A stretch of DNA of 64,000 nt from Phytohabitans maris (lineage in GTDB: Bacteria > Actinomycetota > Actinomycetes > Mycobacteriales > Micromonosporaceae): the NCBI RefSeq assembly GCF_031085175.1, contig NZ_JAVHUY010000059.1:1-64000 (forward strand). The letters are read 5' to 3'. The notes under the pieces are model-generated. The model was not told the origin of the DNA and searched no databases. It saw only the letters and a program-made list of their open reading frames with translations. How positions within the stretch are numbered: the first letter of the stretch is position 1; each line of letters begins with the position of its first letter. The translations under genes and the position numbers were made by a program. Below are positions 1 through 8,753 of this stretch, one piece after another.

Positions 1-512
1 GCGAGCACGACCAGCACGATGGCGTAGACCAGGTGGTAGTCCATGAACGGGTTGGTCGACCCGGACGCCTCACCAGCGGCGGTGTACCGGTCCGGGGGAA
101 ACTCCGCGGCCCACATCATCAACATGATCAGACCACCGGCGGCGGCCGAGACCCGCAGACCGATCCCCGCGATCAACGCCAACCCGACCGCGGCCATCCC
201 GACCATGAACAGGGCATCCACCCACCACAGCCCGGCCAGATCATGCGAGACCGACTGGAACGGCCCCACCTGCACGTGGGACAGGAACCCGTTGGTCGGC
301 GAGCCACCGTTGATCCAGGCCCGCTCACCCGGGGTGGAAAACCCCAGACCAAACGTCTTGTCCAAGAACGCCCACAGGAACACAAACCCGGTACCCACCC
401 GCAACACCGCCAAAGCACGGGCAGCGGTCGTGGTGAGCATGTGCCCAGGAGCCTCAGCAGTCTCAAGAGCATGGGCCGGCACCTTCACCGGACCACTGTT
501 GGTGGTGGTCAT
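1..512 (-). CDS. DoxX-family integral membrane protein (3' end beyond the window)
   Basis: The reverse strand reads an open frame from an ATG at 512 to the window edge (about 170 codons, no stop). An SD-like GGAGG lies about 8 nt before the ATG. The protein starts MTTTNSGPVKVPAHALE and contains hydrophobic helices (AVLRVGTGFVFLWAFLDK; LWWVDALFMVGMAAVGLALI; AAGGLIMLMMWAAEFP; YHLVYAIVLVVLA) separated by a polar loop with GLGFSTPGERAWINGG. This is the layout of DoxX/DoxD-like proteins, membrane subunits linked to thiosulfate:quinone or redox-stress complexes. A DosR-like box lies about 100 bp upstream (611-628), suggesting hypoxia/NO control. Codon use is less GC3-biased than in neighbouring genes. 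Family assignment is from fold and motif recall; the substrate is unknown. Confidence 0.75.
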   Translation of the reverse strand, partial: MTTTNSGPVKVPAHALETAEAPGHMLTTTAARALAVLRVGTGFVFLWAFLDKTFGLGFSTPGERAWINGGSPTNGFLSHVQVGPFQSVSHDLAGLWWVDALFMVGMAAVGLALIAGIGLRVSAAAGGLIMLMMWAAEFPPDRYTAAGEASGSTNPFMDYHLVYAIVLVVL

Positions 513-900
513 CGCCGCCTCCGGAAGCCTCATCGCGCCTTCGTTTCGTTGACACCCACAGCCTCACCCGAACCGAAGATCAGCACCTGAGCCGGAACTC
601 CCCACCTCCACAGGACCAAAGTCCCCAGGTCGGAGGGACCTCCCACCCGGCGATCTCCAGGGCGGCGGCGGGCTCGGCGAGGATGGCGCGCCAGCTGGCG
701 CACGCTGCCGTGGCATGCGTTTTGCTCACGAAGATAAAAGTTTGAAGATTTGCATCGAAAGATCTGGCGGCTCTGACGAATGTGGTCGATGATGTCCCCT
801 GTCGCCATGATCGAGGTTCAGCTCTCCGCCACCGGGCAGGCACCCTCGGCGCGGTTCTCGACGGCGATCGCCACCCGAGCACCGTCGAAGGAGGACAGAC
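513..900. other. Intergenic region between divergent DoxX and secreted DUF1080 genes
   Basis: 388 bp without a convincing gene. It holds the DosR-like box and an AT-richer patch at about 718-780 that could contain the promoter of the downstream + strand gene. A strong GAAGGAGG ribosome site at 886-893 belongs to that gene. Confidence 0.6.
611..628 (-). promoter_or_regulatory. DosR/DevR-like box upstream of the DoxX gene
   Basis: On the reverse strand the sequence contains GGGGACTTTGGTCC, close to the mycobacterial DosR consensus core GGGACTTTAGTCCC. It sits about 100 bp upstream of the DoxX start. Assignment is by consensus match only. Confidence 0.45.
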
Positions 901-3888
901 ATGCCCCCTCGCCCCCCACGAGCACGACGTCTCGTGGCGCTTCTCGGCGCCGCGCTGCTCGGCCCGCCGCTGGTCGCCGCCGCGCCGGCCGCCGCCCGGG
1001 CCGCCGACCTGCCCCCGCAGGAGCCCGGCGTCACGCTGCGCACGTACGACGTGCGGGTACCCCTCGAACAGATCTGCACCCTCAAGCCCGGGCAGACCCC
1101 GAACGTCGACAAGCTGATGCCGGTCGTCGACTGGACCAGCGCGGCCGACTTCGGCTTCGAGGACAACTTCCTCACCCACGTCACCGCGAACCTCGACGTG
1201 CCGTCGGCGGGCGCGTACACGTTCCGGCTGACCAGCGACGACGGCTCCCGCCTCAGCGTCGACGACGCGGTCGTGGTCGACCACGACGGGCTGCACGGGG
1301 CCACCTCGAAGGACGGCACCGTCGAGCTGACCGAGGGCTACCACGCGCTGCGGATCGAGCACTTCGAGGCCGGCGGCGGCCAGCAGCTCACCCTGTCGTG
1401 GCGGCCGCCGGGCGCGGAGGCGTTCACCGTCGTGCCCAACTCGGTGCTGAGCACGGACGCCGGCGTCGTCCGGGTGACCGCACCGGGGTACAAGGCGTGC
1501 CAGGGCGTCAGCGACTCGCCGGGAGACGGCCTCCCGCTGGACTCGACGAACCCCGGCTACACGCTGACCGACCTGCGCCCGGCCGGATTCGAGCCGCAGG
1601 TCACCGGGATGGCCTGGACCGCCGACGGCCGGCTGGTCGTGAGCACCTGGGGCGGCAGCGACCAGCTCCTCGGCGAGGTGTACATATTGGACGGTGTCAC
1701 CGGCGCGACCGGCCCCGACCAGGTCACCTACAAGAAGGTCGCCGGCGGCCTCAAGGAGCCGCAGGGCGTCGCGGTCGTCGACGGCACCATCTACGTCTCG
1801 CAAAAGCACGAGCTCACCGAGCTGCGCGACACGAACGGTGACGACGTCGCCGACGAGCGCCGCACGGTGGCCACCTGGCCGTTCGGCGGCAACTTCCACG
1901 AGTTCGCGTTCGGCCTGCTCTACAAAGGCGGCAACTTCTACCTCAACCTCTCGGTCGCGATCGACCTGGGCGGCGCCACCACCAACCCGCAGCCCGCGCC
2001 GAGCCGGGGCACGAGCATCGTGGTCAACCGCCGCACCGGCAAGGTCAGCTTCGTCGCCGGCGGCCTGCGCACCCCGAACGGCATCGGCTGGGGCCCGGAC
2101 GGCGACCTGCTCGTCACCGACAACCAGGGCGGCTGGCTGCCCGCCTCCAAGCTGGTGAAGATCGAGCAGGACGCGTTCTTCAACCACTACACCAACCCGG
2201 CCGGACCGTTCGACGCCAACCCGGTGAGCCGGCCGGTGCTGTGGCTGCCGCAGAACGACATCGCCAACTCCCCCAGCACCCCCGTGCTGCTCAAGAAGGG
2301 GCCGTACCGCGGCCAGCTGCTGATCGGCGACGTCACCTACGGCGGGCTGCAGCGCGCGTACCTGGAGAAGGTGCACGGCGTCGACCAGGGCGCGGTCTTC
2401 CGGCACACCCAGGGCCTGGAGGCCGGTGTCAACGAGGTCAGCCTCGGCCCGGACGGCGACGTCTACATCGGAGGGTTGGGCGCCGGCGGCAACTGGGGCC
2501 AGACCGGCAAGCTCACCTACGGGCTGCAGAAGCTGACCCCGAACGGCACCAACGTCTTCGACATGAAGTCGATGAGCGCCACCCGGAACGGCTTCACGAT
2601 CGAGTACACCCGGCCGCTCTCCACCGACACGATCCAGAACATCACCGAGCGGTACGAGCTCGAGCAGTGGCGGTACGCGCCGACCCCGGCGTACGGCGGC
2701 CCGAAGGTCGACGAGGAGGCGCTCACCGTCACCGGCGCGAAGGTCTCCGCCGACCGCAAGAGCGTCACGCTGAGCGTGGACGGCCTCGAGCGCGACCGGG
2801 TCGTGCACCTGCGCTCGCCGCGCCCGTTCACCGCACAGAACGGCGAGGAGCTGTGGAGCACCGAGGCCTGGTACACGCTCAACGAGATCCCCGGCCCCCG
2901 GGCCGACCGGGTCTTCTACGAGGCCGAGGAGGGGCACCGCGAGGGCGGGGCCGCGCTCGCCACCGACCACCGCGGCTTCTCCGGCGTCGGCTTCGTCGCC
3001 GGGTACGGCGCGCTGAACGCCTCCACCACCATCCACGCCGAGGTGACCAAGGCCGGCGAGTACGAGGTCGGGCTCCGCTACAGCAACGGCCCCAACCCGT
3101 TCCAGGGCGACAAGACCGTCAGCGTGTACGTCAACGGCCGCAAGGTGAGGCAGACCGTCCTGCCCAGCACGGTCACCTGGGAGGAGTGGGCCACCAAGAC
3201 CGAACGGCTGACCCTGCGCCGGGGCGTCAACGCCATCCAGTACCGGGTGGACGCCACCGACACCGGCCACGTCAACCTGGACCTGATCTCGGTGCGCGCG
3301 CCCGGCGAGCGGATCGTGCTGTTCGACGGCGGTGACCTGTCGCAGTGGCAGCACACCGACGGCCGGACGGCCTCGTGGCCGCGCCTGCCGGACGGCGTCA
3401 TGCAGGTCCGCGGCGGCGACCTGCGCACCAAGCAGGCGTTCGGCGACTTCCGGCTGCACGTGGAGTTCAAGGTGCCGCTGCTGCCGCCGGAGGTCACCGG
3501 GCAGGACCGCGGCAACAGCGGCGTCTACCTGCAGGAGCGGTACGAGATCCAGGTCCTCGACTCGTACGGCGACCCGACGCTGGACAACAACGAGGCCGGC
3601 GCGATCTACCTGCAGAAACCGCCGGACGTCAACGCGGCGACCCCGCCGGAGACGTGGCAGACCTACGACATCGAGTACCGCGCCGCCCGGTACGGCAGCG
3701 ACGGCACCAAGACCGAGAACGCCCGGGTGACCGTGGTCTGGAACGGCGTGGTGGTCCACGACGACGTCGCGATCACCGGACCGACCGGCGGCAGCATCCC
3801 GGAGGGTCCGGCGACCGGGTCGATCCGGCTGCAGGACCACGGAAACGCCGTGCAGTACCGCGACATCTGGATCGAACCGCTCACCTGA
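901..3888 (+). CDS. Secreted multidomain protein: PA14 + sorbosone-dehydrogenase-like propeller + CBM6/35-like + DUF1080
   Basis: 995 residues. The ATG is preceded by GAAGGAGG at good spacing. The N-terminus (RRLVALLGAALLGPPLVAAAPAAARA) is an export signal. Residues about 50-185 look like a PA14 carbohydrate-binding domain (AGAYTFRLTSDDGSRLSVDD). Residues about 215-580 resemble an NHL/sorbosone-dehydrogenase-type beta-propeller (GMAWTADGRLVVSTWGG, GIGWGPDGDLLVTDNQGG). Residues about 670-800 resemble a CBM6/CBM35 sandwich (FYEAEEGHREGG). The C-terminal about 190 residues are a DUF1080/3-keto-disaccharide hydrolase-type fold (IVLFDGGDLSQW, NSGVYLQERYEIQVLDSYG). Such proteins are extracellular and act on or bind carbohydrates, often through 3-keto-sugars. 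Exact substrate unknown. It stands alone and converges with the next gene across a hairpin terminator. Confidence 0.85.
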   Translation: MPPRPPRARRLVALLGAALLGPPLVAAAPAAARAADLPPQEPGVTLRTYDVRVPLEQICTLKPGQTPNVDKLMPVVDWTSAADFGFEDNFLTHVTANLDVPSAGAYTFRLTSDDGSRLSVDDAVVVDHDGLHGATSKDGTVELTEGYHALRIEHFEAGGGQQLTLSWRPPGAEAFTVVPNSVLSTDAGVVRVTAPGYKACQGVSDSPGDGLPLDSTNPGYTLTDLRPAGFEPQVTGMAWTADGRLVVSTWGGSDQLLGEVYILDGVTGATGPDQVTYKKVAGGLKEPQGVAVVDGTIYVSQKHELTELRDTNGDDVADERRTVATWPFGGNFHEFAFGLLYKGGNFYLNLSVAIDLGGATTNPQPAPSRGTSIVVNRRTGKVSFVAGGLRTPNGIGWGPDGDLLVTDNQGGWLPASKLVKIEQDAFFNHYTNPAGPFDANPVSRPVLWLPQNDIANSPSTPVLLKKGPYRGQLLIGDVTYGGLQRAYLEKVHGVDQGAVFRHTQGLEAGVNEVSLGPDGDVYIGGLGAGGNWGQTGKLTYGLQKLTPNGTNVFDMKSMSATRNGFTIEYTRPLSTDTIQNITERYELEQWRYAPTPAYGGPKVDEEALTVTGAKVSADRKSVTLSVDGLERDRVVHLRSPRPFTAQNGEELWSTEAWYTLNEIPGPRADRVFYEAEEGHREGGAALATDHRGFSGVGFVAGYGALNASTTIHAEVTKAGEYEVGLRYSNGPNPFQGDKTVSVYVNGRKVRQTVLPSTVTWEEWATKTERLTLRRGVNAIQYRVDATDTGHVNLDLISVRAPGERIVLFDGGDLSQWQHTDGRTASWPRLPDGVMQVRGGDLRTKQAFGDFRLHVEFKVPLLPPEVTGQDRGNSGVYLQERYEIQVLDSYGDPTLDNNEAGAIYLQKPPDVNAATPPETWQTYDIEYRAARYGSDGTKTENARVTVVWNGVVVHDDVAITGPTGGSIPEGPATGSIRLQDHGNAVQYRDIWIEPLT

Positions 3889-3903
3889 CCCGGCGCGGCG
3901 GTG

Positions 3904-3933
3904 CGTGCCGGGTCGGGCGACCGGCCCGGCACG
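3904..3933. terminator. Bidirectional hairpin between convergent genes
   Basis: CGTGCCGGGTCG (3904-3915) pairs with CGGCCCGGCACG (3922-3933) around a 6-nt loop. This 12-bp stem with one G-T pair fills the 47-bp gap between two convergent stop codons. There is no U-tract, as is usual in high-GC actinobacteria. Confidence 0.65.
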
Positions 3934-3935
3934 CG

Positions 3936-4523
3936 TCAGGTGAGCTGCCCGACGGCGCCGGCGACCAGCCACACCCCGAAGACCGCGAACAGGGCGGCGG
4001 CGCCGTACCTGACGGCCCGCTCCGGCAGGCGGCGGCCCAGCATCCGGCCGGCCAGGATGGCGAGGGCGTCCGCGGCCACCATGCCGACCGTCGAGCCGAT
4101 CCAGGTACCCAGCCAGCCGTGCTGGGTGGCCAGCGTGATCGTCGCCAGCATCGTCTTGTCGCCCAGCTCGGCCAGGAAGAACGCCACCGACACCGCCACG
4201 ATCGCCGACCGCTTGGTCCGTTCGGCCCGGCTCCGCTCCTCGTCGGTCAGGCTGTCGCCGCGCAGCGTCCAGGCGCCGAAGCCGAGGAACGCCACGCCGG
4301 CCGCGAGTGAGATCCACCCGGTCGGCAGGGCCGCGCCCAGCCCGTACCCGACGCCGACCGACACCGCGTGCACCACGGCCGTGGCGGCCGTGATCCCGAC
4401 CAGCACCGGCCACGGCCGGAACCGGGTGGCGAAGGTCAACGCCATCAGCTGCGACTTGTCGCCCAGCTCCGCGACGAAAATGACCCCGAAACTCACCGCC
4501 AGCGCGGCCAGGAAACCTTCCAC
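3936..4523 (-). CDS. UPF0016/GDT1 (TMEM165-like) family manganese exporter
   Basis: 195 residues from the GTG at 4523, chosen over a longer GTG at 4559 because GGGAAGGG lies 5 nt upstream and family members begin right at this helix (MEGFLAALAVSFGVIFVAELGDKSQ). Two inverted halves each carry the family signature E-x-G-D-K-S/T: VAELGDKSQLMAL near residue 20 and LAELGDKTMLATI near residue 125. About six membrane helices are visible. The family exports Mn2+ (and Ca2+ in eukaryotes) out of the cytosol. The gene is preceded by a yybP-ykoY manganese riboswitch, which independently supports the substrate. Confidence 0.9.
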   Translation of the reverse strand: MEGFLAALAVSFGVIFVAELGDKSQLMALTFATRFRPWPVLVGITAATAVVHAVSVGVGYGLGAALPTGWISLAAGVAFLGFGAWTLRGDSLTDEERSRAERTKRSAIVAVSVAFFLAELGDKTMLATITLATQHGWLGTWIGSTVGMVAADALAILAGRMLGRRLPERAVRYGAAALFAVFGVWLVAGAVGQLT

Positions 4524-4590
4524 GACACCCTTCCCGGAACGGAGCCGGGACCAGGACACGGGCGACCTCGACCCGGCTTTTCAGCCAAGT

Positions 4591-4700
4591 CGAAGGTCTC
4601 GCCCGCCCCACGCGTGGATGGTGGGGCCGCGTGGCCGGGCACACGAGAACGCGCGCCAGCATGTCGACCACGACGTTGGGAGCTACTCCCCTTCGCGACG
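4591..4700 (-). ncRNA. yybP-ykoY manganese riboswitch
   Basis: The reverse strand shows the conserved blocks of this class: GCGAAGGGGAGTAGCT (4696-4681), a middle hairpin region with GTCGACAT, then GGGCGAGACCTTCG (4604-4591). CGAAGG and CCTTCG close helix P1. Just downstream, 4601-4567 can form a long competing hairpin with a GAAA loop that reuses the 3' strand of P1. A second stem (TCCCGG/CCGGGA) then overlaps the Shine-Dalgarno of the UPF0016 gene. This fits Mn2+-dependent control of translation; the direction (Mn2+ turns it on) is from known members of the class. Confidence 0.88.
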
Positions 4701-4819
4701 CCCACCCTATCCGCCCGCCGCGGTCCCGCGCACGCCGCCGCGACGAGGATCACCGCGGGTCGATCTTCCCTTCAGGGTTGATCCAGGGGCGAACCCGGAT
4801 GTTTCCCGCACGAAGCCGG

Positions 4820-5178
4820 CACCGGGGGTCACCCAGCACTGCGACCACCCGATGGAGGGGCCGGCCACCGTGTACGCCACGGCCGGGCACATGCACCTGC
4901 TGGGACGGTCCATCAAGATCGAGCTCAACCCGGGTACCGCCGGCGCCAAGGTGCTGCTGGACGTCCCGGCGTACAACTTCGACGACCAGGCCATCCGGCC
5001 GCTGGACACGCCGGTCCAGGTCGAGAGGGGCGACGTCGTACGGGTCACCTGCACCCACGACGCCCAGCTGCGCCGGATGCTCCCCCAGCTCCAGTAGCTC
5101 CCGCCGCGCTACGTCGTGTGGGGCGACGGTACCGCCGACGAGATGTGCCTGGGCCTGCTCGTCGGCACCCGCTCGTAG
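4820..5178 (+). pseudogene. C-terminal remnant of a copper type II monooxygenase-like protein
   Basis: The reading frame PGVTQHCDHPMEGPATVY, then GHMHLLGRSIKIELNPG, then VERGDVVRVTCTHDAQLR resembles the C-terminal part of copper type II ascorbate-dependent monooxygenase-like secreted proteins (HMH copper-ligand motif). A TAG at 5095-5097 interrupts the frame. The same frame continues as LPPRYVVWGDGTADEMCLGLL to a second TAG at 5176-5178, matching the expected family ending (WGDGTxDEMCLG). The N-terminal catalytic domain and any start are missing. It is therefore a truncated gene with a nonsense mutation. Confidence 0.75.
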
Positions 5179-5280
5179 GCTCGCTCCGGGTTCCGCCGCG
5201 CCGGCACGCCTCCCCGCCGGCGCGGCGCCCGCCGCCGCCAGGCCCGGGAGGCCCGCCACGCGCGACTACGTGCGGCGGCA

Positions 5281-5755
5281 TGACATCCGGACAGCCCGAC
5301 CCTTTCCACCTCGATGTCGCGCGCATCGCACTGGCCGCAGCCGGTAGCCACGGCTTCGTCCTCGGCGGCGGGCTCGCCTGGGTACTTCGGGGCCTGGTGC
5401 AGCGGCCCACCGAAGACGTCGACCTGTTCAGTACGTTCGGGGGGCTGCTGCCGCGGCGACCGGCGAGGTGCGCCGCGCGTTGCGCGGCGCTGGGTACACG
5501 GTCGAGGACGAGGACGCTGACGGCGATCTTGGCGACCTGTTCGCCGGCTTCGACGCCGACCAGAAGGAGTTTCTCGTCAGCGACGGGCAACGCATGATGG
5601 CCCGCCGCCAGGATCCCGGGCTCGATCCCGGCGACGTCCTGGACGTGGGCACCTACCTGGACCGGCTCAACGACGGACGGTTCGCCTACTACGGGCTTAC
5701 CGCAGACGACGTCGCGGCCCTGCGGGTGCGGCTTGCCCATTGGCCCCGCCGGTAG
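5281..5755 (+). pseudogene. Frameshifted AbiEii/AbiGii-like nucleotidyltransferase remnant
   Basis: An ATG at 5281 opens MTSGQPDPFHLDVARIALAA, GSHGFVLGGGLAWVLRG, then RPTEDVDLFSTFGG. This contains the GG...(T)xDxD nucleotidyltransferase core (GGGLAW, EDVDLF). At the G run 5439-5445 the frame is lost; the family sequence continues in another frame (TGEVRRALRGAGYTVEDEDA to VRLAHWPRR, stop 5753-5755). One missing base would restore it. The part after GYTVED is also much shorter than in intact AbiEii-type toxins, so the central region seems deleted. No antitoxin partner is visible. It is probably inactive; a sequencing error could explain the frameshift but not the shortening. Confidence 0.7.
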
Positions 5756-5828
5756 GGTCCGACAGCTTCGGAGTCGGGCCCCCGATCCGGCGGGCCGTTG
5801 GGGTTGGCTGGAGGAGCGCGGAGGGTGA

Positions 5829-5930
5829 GGCCGCGGGAAAGCACCCCAAGAAAACGCTCCGCTGCGCTCCACGTTTCCCGGGGACCCCGCGCAACGGTCC
5901 GGACCACCGCGGACGTCGCGGCAGCTCGCA
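5829..5930 (+). repeat. Dispersed intergenic repeat, copy A (about 100 bp)
   Basis: It shares long near-identical stretches with 27759-27846, including GGTCCGGACCACCGC and CACGTTTCCC/CCCGCGC. Copy A has two small insertions relative to copy B. It lies 28 nt past the end of kdpD and just after the AbiEii remnant. Confidence 0.7.
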
Positions 5931-5958
5931 TCTTCTCCCTTGGTTTCGAACGGATCCG

Positions 5959-8577
5959 TCAGGTGCTGCCGGCGTCGCGGGGGCGGCGCTGCATGCGTTC
6001 GACGATGGCCTTGTCGGCCAGGGCGGTCGCCTCCTCCTCGGTGGCGGCGACCGGCGGCTCGGCTGACGGGAGGCGCAGGATCATGGTGAGGCCGCCGCCG
6101 GGGGTGGTGTCCGGGGTGAGGGTGCCGCCCATCGCCTCGGCGAGGCCGCGGGACAGGGCCAGGCCGAGGCCGACGCCGCTGTGGTTGTCGCGGCGCTGGA
6201 ACGGCAGGAACATCCCGCCCCGCTGCCCCTCCGGTATCCCCGGGCCGTGGTCGACCACCCGGAGCTCGACCTGGCCGTCCAGGTCGGCGGCGGTGACGGT
6301 GGGCGGGCGGTCCGGCGGGCTGTAGCGGAGCGCGTTGCCGATGACGTTGACCAGGACGCGTTCCAGGAGGGCGGGGTCGGCGCGGACGGCGGGCAGGTCG
6401 TCCGGGTACCGCATGCGGACCGCGCGCCCCTGGTCGCCGAGCTCGTCCAGGGCGCGCGGGACCGCGTCCTCGACGCCGACCTCGGTGAGCGTGAGACCGA
6501 GCGCGCCGGCCTGGAGGCGGCTCATGTCGAGCAGGTTGGCGACCAGGCGGCCGAGCCGGTCCAGCGACTCGTCGGCGGTGGCCAGCAGCTCCTCCCGGTC
6601 TTCGTCGGAGAAGGCGACGTCGTGGCCGCGGAGGCTGGTGACCGCGGCCTTGGCGGAGGCGAGCGGGGTACGCAGGTCGTGGCTGACCGCGGCGAGCAGC
6701 GCGGTGCGCATCCGGTCCGCCTCGGCGAGCGGCTCGGCCTCGGCGGCCTGGGCGGCGAGGCGTTCCTGGCGCAGCGCGAGCGCGGCCTGCGCGGCGAACG
6801 CCTCGACCACCCGCCGGTCCTCGGCGGCGAGCGGCCGGCCGCGGAGCACGAGGGCGAGGCCGCCGTCGACCGGTACGTCCGCGTCGCCCTCGCCCGGCGC
6901 CCCGCACGGTTCGCCGCCGACCCACGCCGCGACCTGCCAGGCGGCCGGGTCGTGCTGGCGGTCGGGGGCCTCGGGCGCGCCGGGGCGGCGTTCCAGGAGG
7001 GTCACGGAGTCGAGGCCGAAGAGCTCGCGGAGGCGTTCGAGCAGGGCCGGCAGCGGGCGGGTGCCGCGCAGCACGCTGCCGGCGACGGTGGCGAGGGTGG
7101 AGGCGTCCGCGCTGGCCGCGGCGGCTTCCCGGGTACGGCGGGCCGCCGTGTCGACCACGGCCGCGACCGGCACCGCGACGACGAGGAAGACCAGCAGCGC
7201 GAGCACGTTCTCCCGGTCGGCGATGTCGAGGGTGTGGTAGGGCTCGGTGAAGAAGAAGTTGAGCAGCAGGAACCCGGTCAGCGCGGCGGCCACCGCCGGC
7301 CACATGCCGCCGACCAGCGCGACGGCCACGACCGCGGCGAGTACCAGCAGCACGTCGCTGGCGAGGGAGAGCTCGTCGCGCAGTACGCGCAGGCCGAGCG
7401 TGAGCAGCGGCAGCCCGAGCAGGGCGAGCCCGAACCCGGTCAGCCGGCGGCCGCGCGAGAGCGGGTTCGCCCCGGCGGTGAGGTGGCGCCGGCCCCGGCC
7501 GATCTCCTCGTGGGTGACCAGGTGCACGTCGATCGGTCCGGACCGGGCCGTCGTGGTGACCCCGACGCCGGCGGAGAAGATCTGCGCGAGGCGACCGCGG
7601 CGGCTCGCACCGAGTACGAGCTGGGTGGCGTTGACGCCGCGGGCGAAGTCGAGCAGCGCCGTGGGAATGTCGCCGCCGGTGACCTGGTGGTAGGTGCCGC
7701 CGAGGCTCTCGATCAGCAGCCGCTGCTTGGCCAGCAGTGCCGGGTCGGCGCCGGCCAGCCCGTCCGAGCGGGCCACGTGTACGGCCATGAGGTCGGCGCC
7801 TTTGGTGCGGGCGGCGATCCGGGCGGCCCGGCGGATCAACGTGTCACCCTCCGGCCCGCCGGTCAACGCCACCACCACCCGCTCCCGGGTCTCCCAGGTA
7901 CCCCCGATGTGATGCTGAGCCCGATACCGATCCAACTGCTCATCGACCTTGTCGGCCAACCACAACAACGCCAACTCCCGCAACGCGGTGAGATTGCCGA
8001 CCCGAAAGTAGTTACCCAACGCCGCATCGATCCTGTCCGGCCGATAGATGTTGCCATGCGCCATCCGCCGCCGCAGCGCCTCCGGCGTCATGTCGACCAG
8101 CTCCACCTGCTCGGCCCGCCGGGCAATCTCGTCCGGCACCGTCTCCTGCTGCACCACACCGGTAATCTGCTGCACCACGTCGTTCAGCGACTCCAGATGC
8201 TGAATATTCACCGTCGACAGCACCGTAATACCGGCCTCCAGCAACTCCTGGATGTCCTGCCACCGCTTGGCATTGCGCGAGCCGGGCACATTCGTGTGCG
8301 CCAACTCGTCCACCACCGCCACCTGCGGACGCCGGGCCAGGATCGCCTCGACATCCATCTCCTCGAACGTGGTGCCGCGATACGAAACCCGCTTACGCGG
8401 CACCACCTCGAGATCACCGACCAGCGCCGCGGTGTGCTTACGGCCATGCGTCTCCACGAACCCGACCACCACGTCAGTGCCCCGCTCCTTACGCCGGTGC
8501 GCCTCCTGCAACATGGTGAACGTCTTACCCACCCCGGGCGCCGCACCGAGGTAGATACGCAGTTGACCGCGTGCCAT
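5959..8577 (-). CDS. kdpD: KdpD-type sensor histidine kinase (potassium/turgor sensing)
   Basis: 872 residues from the ATG at 8577; a GTG at 8598 is a weaker alternative. Order of domains: KdpD N-terminal domain with Walker A GAAPGVGKT (11-19) and VVDELAHTNVPGSRN; a USP-like segment (VVVALTGGPEGDTLIRRA); a DUF4118 block of four helices (about 385-480); a GAF-like region; HisKA with the phospho-acceptor in SHDLRTPLASAK; and HATPase_c with NVIGNALRYSPP and DHGPGIPEG. It would phosphorylate KdpE to induce the KdpFABC K+ pump, but neither kdpE nor kdpFABC is in the window. The first about 240 codons use many more NNT and TTG codons than the rest, suggesting a mosaic gene. Confidence 0.93.
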   Translation of the reverse strand: MARGQLRIYLGAAPGVGKTFTMLQEAHRRKERGTDVVVGFVETHGRKHTAALVGDLEVVPRKRVSYRGTTFEEMDVEAILARRPQVAVVDELAHTNVPGSRNAKRWQDIQELLEAGITVLSTVNIQHLESLNDVVQQITGVVQQETVPDEIARRAEQVELVDMTPEALRRRMAHGNIYRPDRIDAALGNYFRVGNLTALRELALLWLADKVDEQLDRYRAQHHIGGTWETRERVVVALTGGPEGDTLIRRAARIAARTKGADLMAVHVARSDGLAGADPALLAKQRLLIESLGGTYHQVTGGDIPTALLDFARGVNATQLVLGASRRGRLAQIFSAGVGVTTTARSGPIDVHLVTHEEIGRGRRHLTAGANPLSRGRRLTGFGLALLGLPLLTLGLRVLRDELSLASDVLLVLAAVVAVALVGGMWPAVAAALTGFLLLNFFFTEPYHTLDIADRENVLALLVFLVVAVPVAAVVDTAARRTREAAAASADASTLATVAGSVLRGTRPLPALLERLRELFGLDSVTLLERRPGAPEAPDRQHDPAAWQVAAWVGGEPCGAPGEGDADVPVDGGLALVLRGRPLAAEDRRVVEAFAAQAALALRQERLAAQAAEAEPLAEADRMRTALLAAVSHDLRTPLASAKAAVTSLRGHDVAFSDEDREELLATADESLDRLGRLVANLLDMSRLQAGALGLTLTEVGVEDAVPRALDELGDQGRAVRMRYPDDLPAVRADPALLERVLVNVIGNALRYSPPDRPPTVTAADLDGQVELRVVDHGPGIPEGQRGGMFLPFQRRDNHSGVGLGLALSRGLAEAMGGTLTPDTTPGGGLTMILRLPSAEPPVAATEEEATALADKAIVERMQRRPRDAGST

Positions 8578-8753
8578 GGCTAGATCTTCCCGCGCCACGG
8601 GCGGTGCCGGCGGATTGCTGTGCCGGTGCGCCTTACTTTGCCGGCCGCCTTACTTTTGCCGGCTTCACCGGGCGGCTTGCTTGGCCGCCCGGGGGTGGCC
8701 GCCGGATTCGCGGCACGGCACCTTGGTCGGTCCGCTCCGGCGCGAGCGCCCGG

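Noticed and set aside
580-4671. A very long antisense open frame opposite the secreted DUF1080 gene, and similar long antisense frames across the window
   Set aside because: High GC with G/C third positions leaves few stops on the other strand. The translations are Arg/Gly/Ala-rich low complexity with no domain.
5281-5755. A functional AbiE toxin-antitoxin system
   Set aside because: The toxin-like gene is frameshifted and shortened, and there is no antitoxin gene upstream.
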